From contig NZ_FNTA01000004.1 in assembly GCF_900105055.1 (NCBI RefSeq), positions 4,805,501 through 4,869,500 on the forward strand: a stretch of DNA of 64,000 nt, given 5' to 3'. The DNA comes from Amycolatopsis lurida (GTDB lineage: Bacteria > Actinomycetota > Actinomycetes > Mycobacteriales > Pseudonocardiaceae). Under the pieces are notes generated by a model. The model was not told where the DNA came from, did not search any database, and was given only the letters and a program-made list of their open reading frames with translations. The translations under genes were made by a program, and so were the position numbers. Every line of letters begins with the position of its first letter. Position 1 is the first letter of the stretch. Positions 17,677-25,914 of the stretch are shown piece by piece.

Positions 17677-17728
17677 TTGACATGCAGCCGAATGGCTGCC
17701 TAATCTGCAAAGGCAGCCGTGAGGCTGC
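17677..17728 (+). promoter_or_regulatory. Promoter with two identical palindromic operators for the ArsR-SRPBCC gene
   Basis: TTGACA (17677-17682) and TAATCT (17701-17706) are separated by 18 bp. The spacer is filled by the palindrome GCAGCC-GAAT-GGCTGC (17684-17699). A second copy, GCAGCC-GTGA-GGCTGC, covers the expected start site (17713-17728), 29 bp downstream of the first. Binding at either would block RNA polymerase. The arrangement fits an autorepressed ArsR-family gene, whose start codon lies 19 bp further on. Confidence 0.8.
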
Positions 17729-17746
17729 ATATCAGGGAGTGCGGCA

Positions 17747-18538
17747 ATGGACGAGGTCTTCAAGGCCTTGGCGGACCCCAGTCGTCGCCGGTTGCTCGAC
17801 GACCTGAACGCCCGCAACGGGCAGACCCTGCGCGAGCTGTGCGCCGGGCTGGACATGGCGAGGCAGTCGGTCAGCAAGCATCTGGACGTCCTGGAGGCGG
17901 CCAATCTGGTGACCACGGTGCGTCGTGGCCGCGAGAAGTTGCACTACGTGAACGCGGAGCCGATCAACGCGATCGCCGAGCGCTGGATCGACCGCTACCA
18001 CCAGGGCCGTGTCGACGCGCTCGCCGACCTCAAGAAGGCATTGGAGCAGGAACCCATGAGCACCGACGAATTCGTGTACACCAGCTACATCAGGACGACG
18101 CCGGAGCGGCTTTGGCGGGCGCTCACCGATCCGGTCTTCACCAAGCGGTATTGGGGTTGTGAGTTCACTTCGGACTGGAAGCCCGGGTCGACGATGGCCT
18201 GGGAGCAGCTCGGCGTGAAGCTGGAGGACCCCGAACAGGTCATCCTCGAATCCGACCCGTACCGGCGGCTGTCCTACACGTGGCACACCTTCACGCCGGA
18301 GTTCGCGAAGTCGGTGGGTCTCGACGACGACGTGGCGGCGAAGCTCCAGGCCGAATCGCGGTCGAAGGTCACCTTCGATCTCGAGCCCGTCGGCGACACG
18401 GTGAAACTGACCGTGGTGCACGACGGTTTCGACCCGGGCAGCACCGCACTGGAGATGGTCAAGGGCGGCTGGCCGTCGATCCTGTCGAGCCTCAAGACGT
18501 TGCTGGAGACCGGTGAGCCGCTGCCCGATCCCGCGTAA
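17747..18538 (+). CDS. ArsR-type HTH fused to AHSA1/SRPBCC domain
   Basis: This 263-residue fusion has an ArsR winged helix in residues ~1-95 (FKALADPSRRRLLDDL, then MARQSVSKHLDVLEAANLV) and an AHSA1/START-like domain in ~103-260 (VYTSYIRTTPERLWRALTDP, RYWGCEFTSDWKPGS). More often the two modules are adjacent separate genes in actinobacteria; a fused single chain would let the SRPBCC cavity act as a ligand sensor for the repressor. No metal-binding cysteine pair of arsenic sensors is seen. CAGGGAG provides the RBS. Confidence 0.85.
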   Translation: MDEVFKALADPSRRRLLDDLNARNGQTLRELCAGLDMARQSVSKHLDVLEAANLVTTVRRGREKLHYVNAEPINAIAERWIDRYHQGRVDALADLKKALEQEPMSTDEFVYTSYIRTTPERLWRALTDPVFTKRYWGCEFTSDWKPGSTMAWEQLGVKLEDPEQVILESDPYRRLSYTWHTFTPEFAKSVGLDDDVAAKLQAESRSKVTFDLEPVGDTVKLTVVHDGFDPGSTALEMVKGGWPSILSSLKTLLETGEPLPDPA

Positions 18539-18571
18539 ACCGGGTCGACGTCGCCGGGGTGATCGGGCACG

Positions 18572-19351
18572 ATGCGCAGCGTGCCCCTGGAGATCGCCTG
18601 CGACGAGTCCGGGTCCGAGGGCGAGAAACTGATCGGCGGGCAGACCGGCGTGTTCGCGCACGCGGGGGTCCGGCTGAGTCTCGACGAGGCCGCCGCCTGC
18701 CTGGTCGAACTGCGGCGAAGGATTCGTTCGCCGGCGGTCGAGTACAAGGCGAACCATCTTCTGCGGACGAAACACCGGCGGGTCCTCGAATGGTTCCTCG
18801 GGCCGCTCGGCCCGGTCCACGGGCGAGCCCACGTGTACCTCGTGGACAAGAAGCGGCTGCTGGCGAACGAACTGCGCACGCTCGCCGGTCCCGGCATCCG
18901 GCCGGACGACGATCTCCTGGCCGCGTTCAACGACGTGCTGCGGGCCAGGAATCGCCGGGATCCGGCGACGGGGTCGTTCTTCGCGATGGCCGGGGACACC
19001 GCGGAATTGAGGGCGAAGGTCGCCGAGGCGCGTGACGCAAAGGCCCTCGATCCGCTGGTGCCCGCGATCCTCCGCGCCGTCGAATACTGGAGCGCAGGCG
19101 GGGAGCAGGTGTTTCTCGTCCACGACGAACAACCGTCGCTCAAAGGGGACCGGCTCGCCCGGATCGAAGCGAGTCCTGGATTGGCCGGGGTGAGGTTCGT
19201 GGATTCACGGACCGATCCGCGGGTGCAGGCCGCCGATTTCCTGGTCGGTGTCGCCCGCCGGATCGCCGAGGACGAATTGAACGGGAACGGCGACCGGATC
19301 TTGACCGGATTGCTCGCGCCGTATGTCGATTCGGCGTCCCTCTGGTACTGA
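18572..19351 (+). CDS. DUF3800-like protein
   Basis: This 259-residue soluble protein begins with an ACDESG motif and ends with DSRTDPRVQAADFLVGVARR. Both are typical of the DUF3800 family, whose conserved acidic residues (N-terminal DESG and C-terminal QxADxxxG) suggest an RNase H-like nuclease fold. Family members are found both as stand-alone genes and in mobile/defence settings. Here it sits between a regulator and geosmin synthase with no mobile-element context. The function is unknown, and a start slightly downstream (GTG 18581) is possible. Confidence 0.6.
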   Translation: MRSVPLEIACDESGSEGEKLIGGQTGVFAHAGVRLSLDEAAACLVELRRRIRSPAVEYKANHLLRTKHRRVLEWFLGPLGPVHGRAHVYLVDKKRLLANELRTLAGPGIRPDDDLLAAFNDVLRARNRRDPATGSFFAMAGDTAELRAKVAEARDAKALDPLVPAILRAVEYWSAGGEQVFLVHDEQPSLKGDRLARIEASPGLAGVRFVDSRTDPRVQAADFLVGVARRIAEDELNGNGDRILTGLLAPYVDSASLWY

Positions 19352-19456
19352 TTCACTCCATGGCACACCGAATCGCTCGGGTGGACGGTTGCCCGGTGCG
19401 GTCGCGGGCTGGAAACGTCGGAACGGATCCGACACCGGCCCGGGAGGCACTCGCAG

Positions 19457-21610
19457 ATGCAGGCTTTCACCTTGCCCGAGTTCTACGTGCCGCATCCGGC
19501 CAGGATGAATCCGCATCTCGAAGCGGCGCGGGCGCACAGTATGGCCTGGGCGCGGCGAATGGGGATGCTCGATTCACCGTCGCCGTCCGGCGATGTCGTC
19601 TGGACCGAGCAGGCACTGGCGAAAATGGACTACGCGCTGCTCTGCGCGCACACCCATCCGGACTGTGACGGGCCGTCCCTCGATCTGGTCACGGACTGGT
19701 ACGTATGGGTGTTCTTCTTCGACGACGATTTCCTCGCGCAATTCAAGTACACCCGGGACACCGAGGGCGCGAAGACTTATCTGGACCGCCTGGAAATGTT
19801 CATGACCGGCCCAGGGGAAACGTCGCCGGAGCCGGGGAATCCCGCCGAAGCCGGGCTCGAGGATCTTTGGGCGCGCACCATTCCCTCGATGTCGGAGGCG
19901 TGGCGACGGCGTTTCGTCACCAGTACGCACAACCTGATGGTCGAATCGCTCTGGGAACTGGACAACATCGACCGCGGCCGGATCGCGAACCCCATCGAAT
20001 ACGTCCAGATGCGTCGCCGGGTCGGCGGTGCGCCGTGGTCGGCGAACCTCATCGAGTACGCCGTCGGCGCCGAGGTGCCGGACCGGATCGCGGCGACCAG
20101 GCCGATGGAGGTCCTGCGCGACACCTTCGCCGATGCCGTCCACCTTCGCAACGATCTCTTTTCCTACCAACGAGAAGTGCGCGAAGAGGGGGAGAACTCC
20201 AACGCGGTCCTCGTCTTCGAGAAATTCCTCGATTGCCCGACGCAGGAGGCCGCCGATCTCACCAACGCCCTGCTGACCTCCCGGCTGCAGCAGTTCGAGA
20301 ACACCGCGCTCGTCGAGGTTCCCGCGCTGCTGGCCGAACGCGACGTCTCGCTGTCCGAGCAGATCGCGGTCGGCCTTTACGTCAAGGGTCTGCAGGATTG
20401 GCAGTCCGGCGGGCACGAATGGCACATCCGGTCGAGCCGGTACATGAACGAGGGCGCGGCCTCCGGTGGCCATGGGCTGGGCCTCGTCCAGCGGGTGCGG
20501 CAGCAGGCGCCCCCGCCGTTCGCGAAGGTCGGACACCTGCCCCTGCCGGACTTCCGCATGCCGTACCCAGTGCGCACCAGCCCCCACCTCGCCGCCGCCC
20601 GCGAGTACGCGCCGGGCTGGGCACGGGAGATGGGGATGTTCGAGGACGGCGGGATCTGGGACGAGCGCCGTATGCGCGGCATCGACCTGCCGCACTGCGC
20701 CGCGATGATCCACGCGGACTCGGATCTCGACCAGCTCAAGCTGTCGTCGGACTGGTTGACCTGGGGAACCTACGGCGACGACTACTTTCCGCTGGTCTTC
20801 GGGATGAGAAGGGACCCCATCGCCGCGAAACTGTGCAATGACCGCCTTTCCCTCTTCATGCCGCTCGACGGCGAGCCGGTGCCGAAGCCGTCGAACCCGG
20901 TCGAGCGCGGCCTCGAGGACCTGTGGAACCGCACCGCCGGGCCACTGGCCCCGCCCGCGCGGGCGGAGTTCCGGCAGGCGATCGAGAGGATGACCGCGAG
21001 CTGGGTCTGGGAGGTGGCGAACCAGGCGCAGAACCGGGTCCCCGACCCGGTCGACTACGTGGAGATGCGGCGGCGGACATTCGGTTCGGACCTGACGAAG
21101 AGCCTCGCCCGGCTCCGGCTCGGCGAGGTGGTACCGCCGGAGATCTACCAGAACCGGGTGCTGTTCGAACTCGACACCGCGGCCCAGGACTACGCGACTT
21201 TCGCCAACGATCTCTTCTCTTATCAGAAGGAGATCGAGTACGAGGGCGAGGTGCACAACCTCGTCTATGTCGTCGAACGTTTCCTGGATGTCGGCCGGAT
21301 CGAGGCCCGTGACATCGCGGCCCGGCTGATGAACGCGCGGATGGACCAGTTCGAGCAGCTCGCCGACGAGGGGCTGCCGCGGATGTGCGACGACCTCGAA
21401 CTCGACGACGACGTCCGCGCGGTGCTGACCCGATACGCGGACAACATGAAGGACTGGATGGCCGGAATCCTGGAATGGCACCGGAAATGCGTGCGGTACA
21501 CGCCGGAGGAGCTGGAGCGCCTCAGCACTCCCGCGCCGCCGCCGTCGTTCTCGCTCGTGCCGAGCGGGATCGGCATGTCGGCCTGGCGGATCGGGAGCGG
21601 GGCGCGGTAA
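19457..21610 (+). CDS. geoA: Geosmin synthase (germacradienol/geosmin bifunctional terpene cyclase)
   Basis: The 717 residues form two tandem class I terpene cyclase domains. The N-terminal one turns farnesyl diphosphate into germacradienol and germacrene D; the C-terminal one converts germacradienol to geosmin. N-domain metal motifs are FFFDDDFLAQF (Asp89-91) and NDLFSYQRE (Asn232, Ser236, Glu240). C-domain motifs are YGDDYFP (Asp441-442) and NDLFSYQKE (Asn584, Ser588, Glu592). The opening QAFTLPEFYVPHPARMNPHL matches the family. The usual N-domain DDHFLE reads DDDFLA, so two positions differ. GGGAGG lies 11 nt before the ATG. It is monocistronic; a cyclic-nucleotide-binding gene, often adjacent elsewhere, is absent. 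Confidence 0.95.
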   Translation: MQAFTLPEFYVPHPARMNPHLEAARAHSMAWARRMGMLDSPSPSGDVVWTEQALAKMDYALLCAHTHPDCDGPSLDLVTDWYVWVFFFDDDFLAQFKYTRDTEGAKTYLDRLEMFMTGPGETSPEPGNPAEAGLEDLWARTIPSMSEAWRRRFVTSTHNLMVESLWELDNIDRGRIANPIEYVQMRRRVGGAPWSANLIEYAVGAEVPDRIAATRPMEVLRDTFADAVHLRNDLFSYQREVREEGENSNAVLVFEKFLDCPTQEAADLTNALLTSRLQQFENTALVEVPALLAERDVSLSEQIAVGLYVKGLQDWQSGGHEWHIRSSRYMNEGAASGGHGLGLVQRVRQQAPPPFAKVGHLPLPDFRMPYPVRTSPHLAAAREYAPGWAREMGMFEDGGIWDERRMRGIDLPHCAAMIHADSDLDQLKLSSDWLTWGTYGDDYFPLVFGMRRDPIAAKLCNDRLSLFMPLDGEPVPKPSNPVERGLEDLWNRTAGPLAPPARAEFRQAIERMTASWVWEVANQAQNRVPDPVDYVEMRRRTFGSDLTKSLARLRLGEVVPPEIYQNRVLFELDTAAQDYATFANDLFSYQKEIEYEGEVHNLVYVVERFLDVGRIEARDIAARLMNARMDQFEQLADEGLPRMCDDLELDDDVRAVLTRYADNMKDWMAGILEWHRKCVRYTPEELERLSTPAPPPSFSLVPSGIGMSAWRIGSGAR

Positions 21611-21632
21611 GCGCTCGCTGTGGCCTTGGCAC

Positions 21633-21985
21633 GGGGTGTGTCGCGAAAGCCACTTTCGCGACGTGGGGTGTCTCGGAAGTGGCTCGCGGCGTCGGTGGTG
21701 GCCTGCTGGTGGTGGGTGGGTTGTGAAAGCCACTTTCGCAACGTTGGGCGTTGTGAAAGTGGCTTTCGCAACATGCGATCCCGGGGTGAGCTGTCCTGCC
21801 GCTGCCGGGGTGTGTCGCGAAAGCCACTTTCGCGACGTGGGGTGTCTCGGAAGTGGCTCGCGGCGTCGGTGGTGGCCTGCTGGTGGTGGGTGCGTTGTGA
21901 AAGCCACTTTCGCAACACGCGATCCCGGCGCCAGCTGCCCCGCCGCTGCCGAAGTGCGCCCCGAAAGTGGCTCGCGGCAGGAACG
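21633..21985. repeat. Tandem duplicated palindromic repeats (CGAAAGCCACTTTCG family)
   Basis: The 444-bp gap between the convergent geosmin synthase and GH64 genes is almost entirely repeat. A 110-bp segment (21633-21742) is copied at 21807-21916 with one visible mismatch (21719 versus 21893), an offset of 174 bp. Each copy contains GCGAAAGCCACTTTCGCG and TTGTGAAAGCCACTTTCGCAA palindromes. A further TTGTGAAAGTGGCTTTCGCAA stands between the copies (21751-21771), and a decayed third copy begins near 21951. The same palindrome occurs at 40.4 kb. No credible coding frame is present. Confidence 0.85.
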
Positions 21986-22007
21986 CCCAAGTGCACCAGG
22001 GGGTGAA

Positions 22008-22044
22008 GGGGCCTTTCCCGGCCATCCGATGCGGGAAAAGCCCC
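22008..22044 (-). terminator. Hairpin terminator downstream of the GH64 gene
   Basis: GGGGCCTTTCCCG (22008-22020) pairs with CGGGAAAAGCCCC (22032-22044) across an 11-nt loop, with a single G-T wobble. It lies 11 nt past the GH64 stop on the minus strand. No U-tract follows, as is common for actinobacterial terminators. Confidence 0.6.
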
Positions 22045-22054
22045 TCGCCCAGGT

Positions 22055-23242
22055 CTAGAACGCGGTGAGGACGATCCGCGCGGTCCGCGGGTCCCCGTCG
22101 TGCACCAGCGACTCGAAGTGCCCGACGTCGTCGAAGGCGAATCCGTACGCCTTTCCGTCGACCATCTGCTCGTGCACGATCCGCGAGTAGTGGTCGGTCA
22201 CGGGCTGCTTGTAGAACTGGCTCGCGTCGTAGGTCGGCTGCGTGTGCAGGGTGCCGAGGGTCGAGCGGTGCAGCGCCGCGCACAGTGTCCGCGCGATCGG
22301 GCCGACGACCTGGTCGTTCGGCGCGTGCAGCCGTCCGTCGCAGTTGAAGACGTCGCGGGTGCTCGGCTTGGTGAACGACGCCACCGTGGCGCCCGAGGTG
22401 TCGGTGAAGCGCAGGACGTCGTCCCCGCCGGTCCGGCCGGTGAACTTCTTGCCGGGTTCGGCCTCGAACGGGACCACGGTCAGCGGTGTCGACTTGTAGG
22501 CGTTCCAAGCGCTCGTGACGTAGCCGTCGAGGTAGGTCCCGCTGAACTTGCCGGTGTCGAGGCCCTTGCCCGGCGCGAGGACCCGCAACCGGTCGCGCAC
22601 CAGGTTCGAGAAACCGGACTGTCCTTGGACGGCGTTGAAGATGGCTTCGCGGCCACCCGCCTTGAGCCGTCCGGCCTCCTTGTTCGTCCCCGCCCCGTTG
22701 GTGAGCCCGACGGCGTGCGGCACGCTGAACATGTCGACCTGCGAGCTGTTGATGAACAGCCCGCCGTTGTCGTAGGTGAATTCGCTCCAGTCGAACAGGA
22801 TGTCCCGGTTCGGGTCGCCGTCGGCCCACGGTGCCGGCTGCACCAGCCCGTCCGGGGTGAGGAAGAACTTGATCTTCTGCCCGAACGACAGGTAGACGCG
22901 GCCCGAGAGCATCCGCGGGATCCGCAGCGTGGTCGAGCCGCCGTTGCCGGGGCCCGCGATCGAGACGTCCGGCGCGGGGCTCGGCGGGTTCGCGCCCGGC
23001 GGCCACGGGGTGAAGACGCCGCCGGCGTCGACGTAGCCGAGTTTCCCGGTGTTGAGGTTCGTGCCGAGCACGTAGAGGTGGACCGCGTCGGAGCGGTTCG
23101 AATTGTTGGTGACGGTCAGCGGCAGCGGATCGGGACCGGCGGCGACCGCGGTGGGTGCCGATAGCGCCGATACTCCGGTGACCAAGGGGAGGGCGACCGC
23201 CAATGCGGTCAAGACGCGCCGGATCTTCTTGCGGATGCGCAC
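22055..23242 (-). CDS. Secreted GH64 beta-1,3-glucanase
   Basis: This 395-residue secreted hydrolase probably degrades laminarin or fungal wall beta-1,3-glucan. A signal peptide is clear: RKKIRR, then a hydrophobic core, with likely cleavage after AVAA near residue 35. The GH64 core includes DWSEFTYDNGGLFINSSQVD, where Glu154 and Asp170 are spaced 16 residues apart like the acid/base pair described for the family laminaripentaose-producing enzyme. The C-terminus FESLVHDGDPRTARIVL is also typical. No carbohydrate-binding module is attached. It is transcribed alone, convergent with geosmin synthase. Confidence 0.82.
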   Translation of the reverse strand: MRIRKKIRRVLTALAVALPLVTGVSALSAPTAVAAGPDPLPLTVTNNSNRSDAVHLYVLGTNLNTGKLGYVDAGGVFTPWPPGANPPSPAPDVSIAGPGNGGSTTLRIPRMLSGRVYLSFGQKIKFFLTPDGLVQPAPWADGDPNRDILFDWSEFTYDNGGLFINSSQVDMFSVPHAVGLTNGAGTNKEAGRLKAGGREAIFNAVQGQSGFSNLVRDRLRVLAPGKGLDTGKFSGTYLDGYVTSAWNAYKSTPLTVVPFEAEPGKKFTGRTGGDDVLRFTDTSGATVASFTKPSTRDVFNCDGRLHAPNDQVVGPIARTLCAALHRSTLGTLHTQPTYDASQFYKQPVTDHYSRIVHEQMVDGKAYGFAFDDVGHFESLVHDGDPRTARIVLTAF

Positions 23243-23547
23243 AGTTCACTCCTCGGCGGAATCCCGCCGCGGAGCGTGGACGCGCCGCGGCGGTGCTTGC
23301 GGATGTCGGCCGGGGGCGCGTTCCCGGCCTGGGCGTGACCTTGGCGAGGGGTCTCAGCACGGGAAGTTACGTCGCCGGACGCGGAGATGTCCAGACCACT
23401 GGTGGGAATCTGTCCGGTTTTCCATCGGGCCGGACAATATGTCGCGGGCCGTTCGCCGATTGAGGTGGCCGGATTCGTCGACTACCGTGGGCCGGGTTCC
23501 GTCCTGGACCCCGGCGGCCGGATTTTCTCATCCGTGGGGAGCGGGAC
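23243..23547. other. Intergenic region between divergent GH64 and sigma-factor genes
   Basis: This 305-bp gap should hold both promoters. I see no convincing -35/-10 pair, tRNA or small gene. The AGACCACTGG near 23393 resembles half of a DasR-type site (ACTGGTCTAGACCACT), which would make sense for a glucanase gene, but the match is partial and I do not call it. Confidence 0.4.
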
Positions 23548-24168
23548 ATGAGCGACGAGTTTGCGATGCGAAGAACCGGCGGCGGTGAGACGTGGGTTTC
23601 CCCCGCCTGCTGGGACGGCCTCGCCAAGGCCGCGGTGGACGGCGAGCCGAACGCCATGGACGACCTCATGGCCGCCCTCGTGCCGTGGGCGCGGCAGTAC
23701 GCCGAAACCCGCCTCGGCGGCCATGAGCTGACCTATCTCGAACCGGCCGACGTGGCGCAGGAGATCTGTCTCGCGGTCTTCGTCGCGATCCCCGGATACG
23801 GCAGGCGCGGCGGCTCCTTCCTGTTCCTCCTGCGCGCCATCGCGGCGAACAAGGTCGCCGACGTCTTCCGGAAGGCCGCGCGGAGCAGGCAGGTGCTCAC
23901 CGGCGAGCTCCCCGAACGTCCGGCGGGGGCCGCGGAGGAACCCGAGCAACGTGCCCTGCGGACCGACCTCGGCCGCCGGCTCGGCAGGCTGATGCGGACA
24001 CTGCCGATCTCGCACCGGGAGGTGCTGGGAATGCGGGTGATCGGCGAGCTGACGTCGAACGAGACCGCGGCGGCGCTCGGGACGACGTCGTCCCGGGTGC
24101 GGGTGACCAAACACCGCGCGATCAGCAGGCTGCGCGCCTGCGCTCAGCGCCAGGACGCCTTGAGCTGA
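23548..24168 (+). CDS. Sigma-70 family RNA polymerase sigma factor (ShbA/SigD-like ECF)
   Basis: This 206-residue two-domain sigma factor has region 2 at about residues 45-115 (LEPADVAQEICLAVFVAIPGY, then LRAIAANKVADVFRK) and region 4 at ~135-195 (MRTLPISHREVLGMRVIGEL, TSNETAAALGTTSSRVRVTKHRAI). The layout resembles actinobacterial ShbA/SigD-type factors. No anti-sigma gene follows; the next gene encodes a GAF-ANTAR protein in the same direction. A second, shorter factor of similar style lies at 29736. Confidence 0.82.
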   Translation: MSDEFAMRRTGGGETWVSPACWDGLAKAAVDGEPNAMDDLMAALVPWARQYAETRLGGHELTYLEPADVAQEICLAVFVAIPGYGRRGGSFLFLLRAIAANKVADVFRKAARSRQVLTGELPERPAGAAEEPEQRALRTDLGRRLGRLMRTLPISHREVLGMRVIGELTSNETAAALGTTSSRVRVTKHRAISRLRACAQRQDALS

Positions 24169-24392
24169 ATACGGATCAACAGCCGGAAAAACGGATTCTC
24201 CCGTTTGGCACGGGTTTCGAGAATGCGAACGCACATGGCCCCTCCAGAGCTCGCCGACGAGTGCCGTTGCCGGGGGCCGGGGACAAGCGGTCTCGGATTC
24301 CACCCTAGGCGCGGACCGGTGAACCGGAACCGGCCGAACGGACCATTGAGAGCGAGCGATTCGTCACCGGAACAGGGAAGAATGGTCCCGCC

Positions 24393-25118
24393 ATGGAGAT
24401 TCGACGGCATGATCGCGCCGCTTCGGTCTGGGCGAAGATGTGTTTTCTCGCTTCGTCGACCGATTTACCGGTCTCGATCGAACACGCCTGCGTCATTTGC
24501 GGTGAGGTCCTCGACGCGGCGGGTGTCGGACTCGCGCTCATCGGCGGCGGAGGTCTCGCTGAGCCGGTCTTCGCCACCGATGAACGCAGTCGCGAATTGG
24601 AAGATCTGCAGTTCACCTTGGGCGAAGGTCCCGCGGTCGAGGTGGTGCGCGGCGGTATGCTCCTCGTGGTAACCGATATGACCAGTTCGGAGGCATCACT
24701 CCGATGGCCGATATTCACGCCGGAGGCGATTGACCGGAGCGTGAAATCGATCATCGCGGTGCCGATTCAGGCCGGTGCGATCAAGGTGGGCGTTGTCGAC
24801 TGCTATCGCGAATTCGCCGGGGCCCCGTCAAGGGAGAGCCGGGCGCAAGCACTCGTCTGCGCCGAAGCGGTGATCGCCCTCGCCATCGCGGAGGTCGACG
24901 CCGGTGGGCCGGGGCTGGCCGGAATGATCGATCGCGCGTTCACCGGCAGGCGCGACCGGGTGCATCAGGCCGCGGGCATGGTGTCGGTCCAGCTCGGTAT
25001 CGGGCTCGCGGACGCGCTCGCGCGTTTGCGTGCCCACGCCTACGCCAACGACCGGAAGCTCGACGAGGTGGCCATGGACGTGGTGCTTCGCCGGGTCACC
25101 CTCCGGCCCGGGCCCTGA
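24393..25118 (+). CDS. GAF-ANTAR domain protein 1
   Basis: This 241-residue protein combines a GAF-like sensor (residues ~15-150; LGEGPAVEVVRGGMLLVVTDM) with a C-terminal ANTAR RNA-binding domain (~165-235; VHQAAGMVSVQLGIGLADALARLRAHAYA). ANTAR proteins typically bind tandem hairpins in nascent RNA and prevent termination. The target RNA is not identifiable here. It is followed after 30 nt by a second GAF-ANTAR gene, suggesting a two-gene unit. Confidence 0.85.
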   Translation: MEIRRHDRAASVWAKMCFLASSTDLPVSIEHACVICGEVLDAAGVGLALIGGGGLAEPVFATDERSRELEDLQFTLGEGPAVEVVRGGMLLVVTDMTSSEASLRWPIFTPEAIDRSVKSIIAVPIQAGAIKVGVVDCYREFAGAPSRESRAQALVCAEAVIALAIAEVDAGGPGLAGMIDRAFTGRRDRVHQAAGMVSVQLGIGLADALARLRAHAYANDRKLDEVAMDVVLRRVTLRPGP

Positions 25119-25148
25119 CGGACGTGAGCCAAGGAGACAGCAGAGACG

Positions 25149-25862
25149 ATGACCGACCTGATGGCCGGCTTACCCGAGACCTTCGTCCAGTTGGCGGACA
25201 CCCTCGTCGACGACTTCGACCTCGTCGAATTCCTCGATCTGTTCGCGTGCAGATGCGTCGAACTGCTCGGTGTCGGCACCGCCGGTCTGCTGCTCGCCGA
25301 CGCGCGCGGCGCCCTCACCATGGTCGCCGCGTCCGATGAAAAGACCCGCCCGCTCGAATTGTTCCAGGTGCGGAACTCGGAGGGGCCGGGCCTGGATTGC
25401 TACCGGCGCGCCGAGCCGGTGGTCTGCCCGGATCTGGCGCGCGCGGGCGAAAGCTGGCCCAAGTTCTCCCGAGAGGCGGAAAACGCCGGATTCCGTTCCG
25501 TGTACGCCGTACCGATGCGGCTTCGTGAAGACGTGATCGGTGCGCTGAACCTTTTCGACTCCCGCCCCGCGTCGCTCGATGACGACGGATTGTCCTTGGC
25601 GCGGGCGCTCGCGGGCATCGCCACGATCGGCATCCTGCATCACCGGACGTGGCAGCGGCAGGAGATCGTCACCGGTCAGCTCCAGACGGCGTTGAACAGC
25701 AGGGTGCTCATCGAGCAGGCGAAAGGCGTTCTCGCCGAACGGCTCCGGGTTTCGGTGGACGACGCGTTCGGCGTATTGCGCGCCTACGCGCGGAGCAACA
25801 ATCGCAAGATCCTTTCCGTGGCGGCCGGGATCGTCGACCGCACAGTGGACATCCCGCGCTGA
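25149..25862 (+). CDS. GAF-ANTAR domain protein 2
   Basis: These 237 residues have the same architecture as the preceding gene but a divergent sequence. GAF spans about 10-165 (LLGVGTAGLLLADARGALTM, FRSVYAVPMRLREDVIGALN) and ANTAR ~170-235 (LIEQAKGVLAERLRVSVDDA, FGVLRAYARSNNRKI). AAGGAGACAG precedes the ATG. Two tandem paralogues could form homo- or heterodimers, since ANTAR proteins act as dimers. Confidence 0.87.
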   Translation: MTDLMAGLPETFVQLADTLVDDFDLVEFLDLFACRCVELLGVGTAGLLLADARGALTMVAASDEKTRPLELFQVRNSEGPGLDCYRRAEPVVCPDLARAGESWPKFSREAENAGFRSVYAVPMRLREDVIGALNLFDSRPASLDDDGLSLARALAGIATIGILHHRTWQRQEIVTGQLQTALNSRVLIEQAKGVLAERLRVSVDDAFGVLRAYARSNNRKILSVAAGIVDRTVDIPR

Positions 25863-25914
25863 ACGATACCGATTCGGCGCTTGTCCGCCCTTCGGCGATA
25901 CCTAGACTGGCTGG

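Noticed and set aside
17591..17710. Upstream extension of the small membrane protein to 17710
   Set aside because: The extra 40 residues would be encoded across the ArsR promoter and operators, while ATG 17590 has AAGGAG in the right place.
21620..22006. Frames through the 21.6-kb repeats, which translate as repeated peptides
   Set aside because: All derive from tandem palindromic DNA; several frames are open simultaneously and none has a start signal.
23393..23402. DasR-type binding site upstream of the GH64 glucanase
   Set aside because: Only half of the 16-bp consensus is present.
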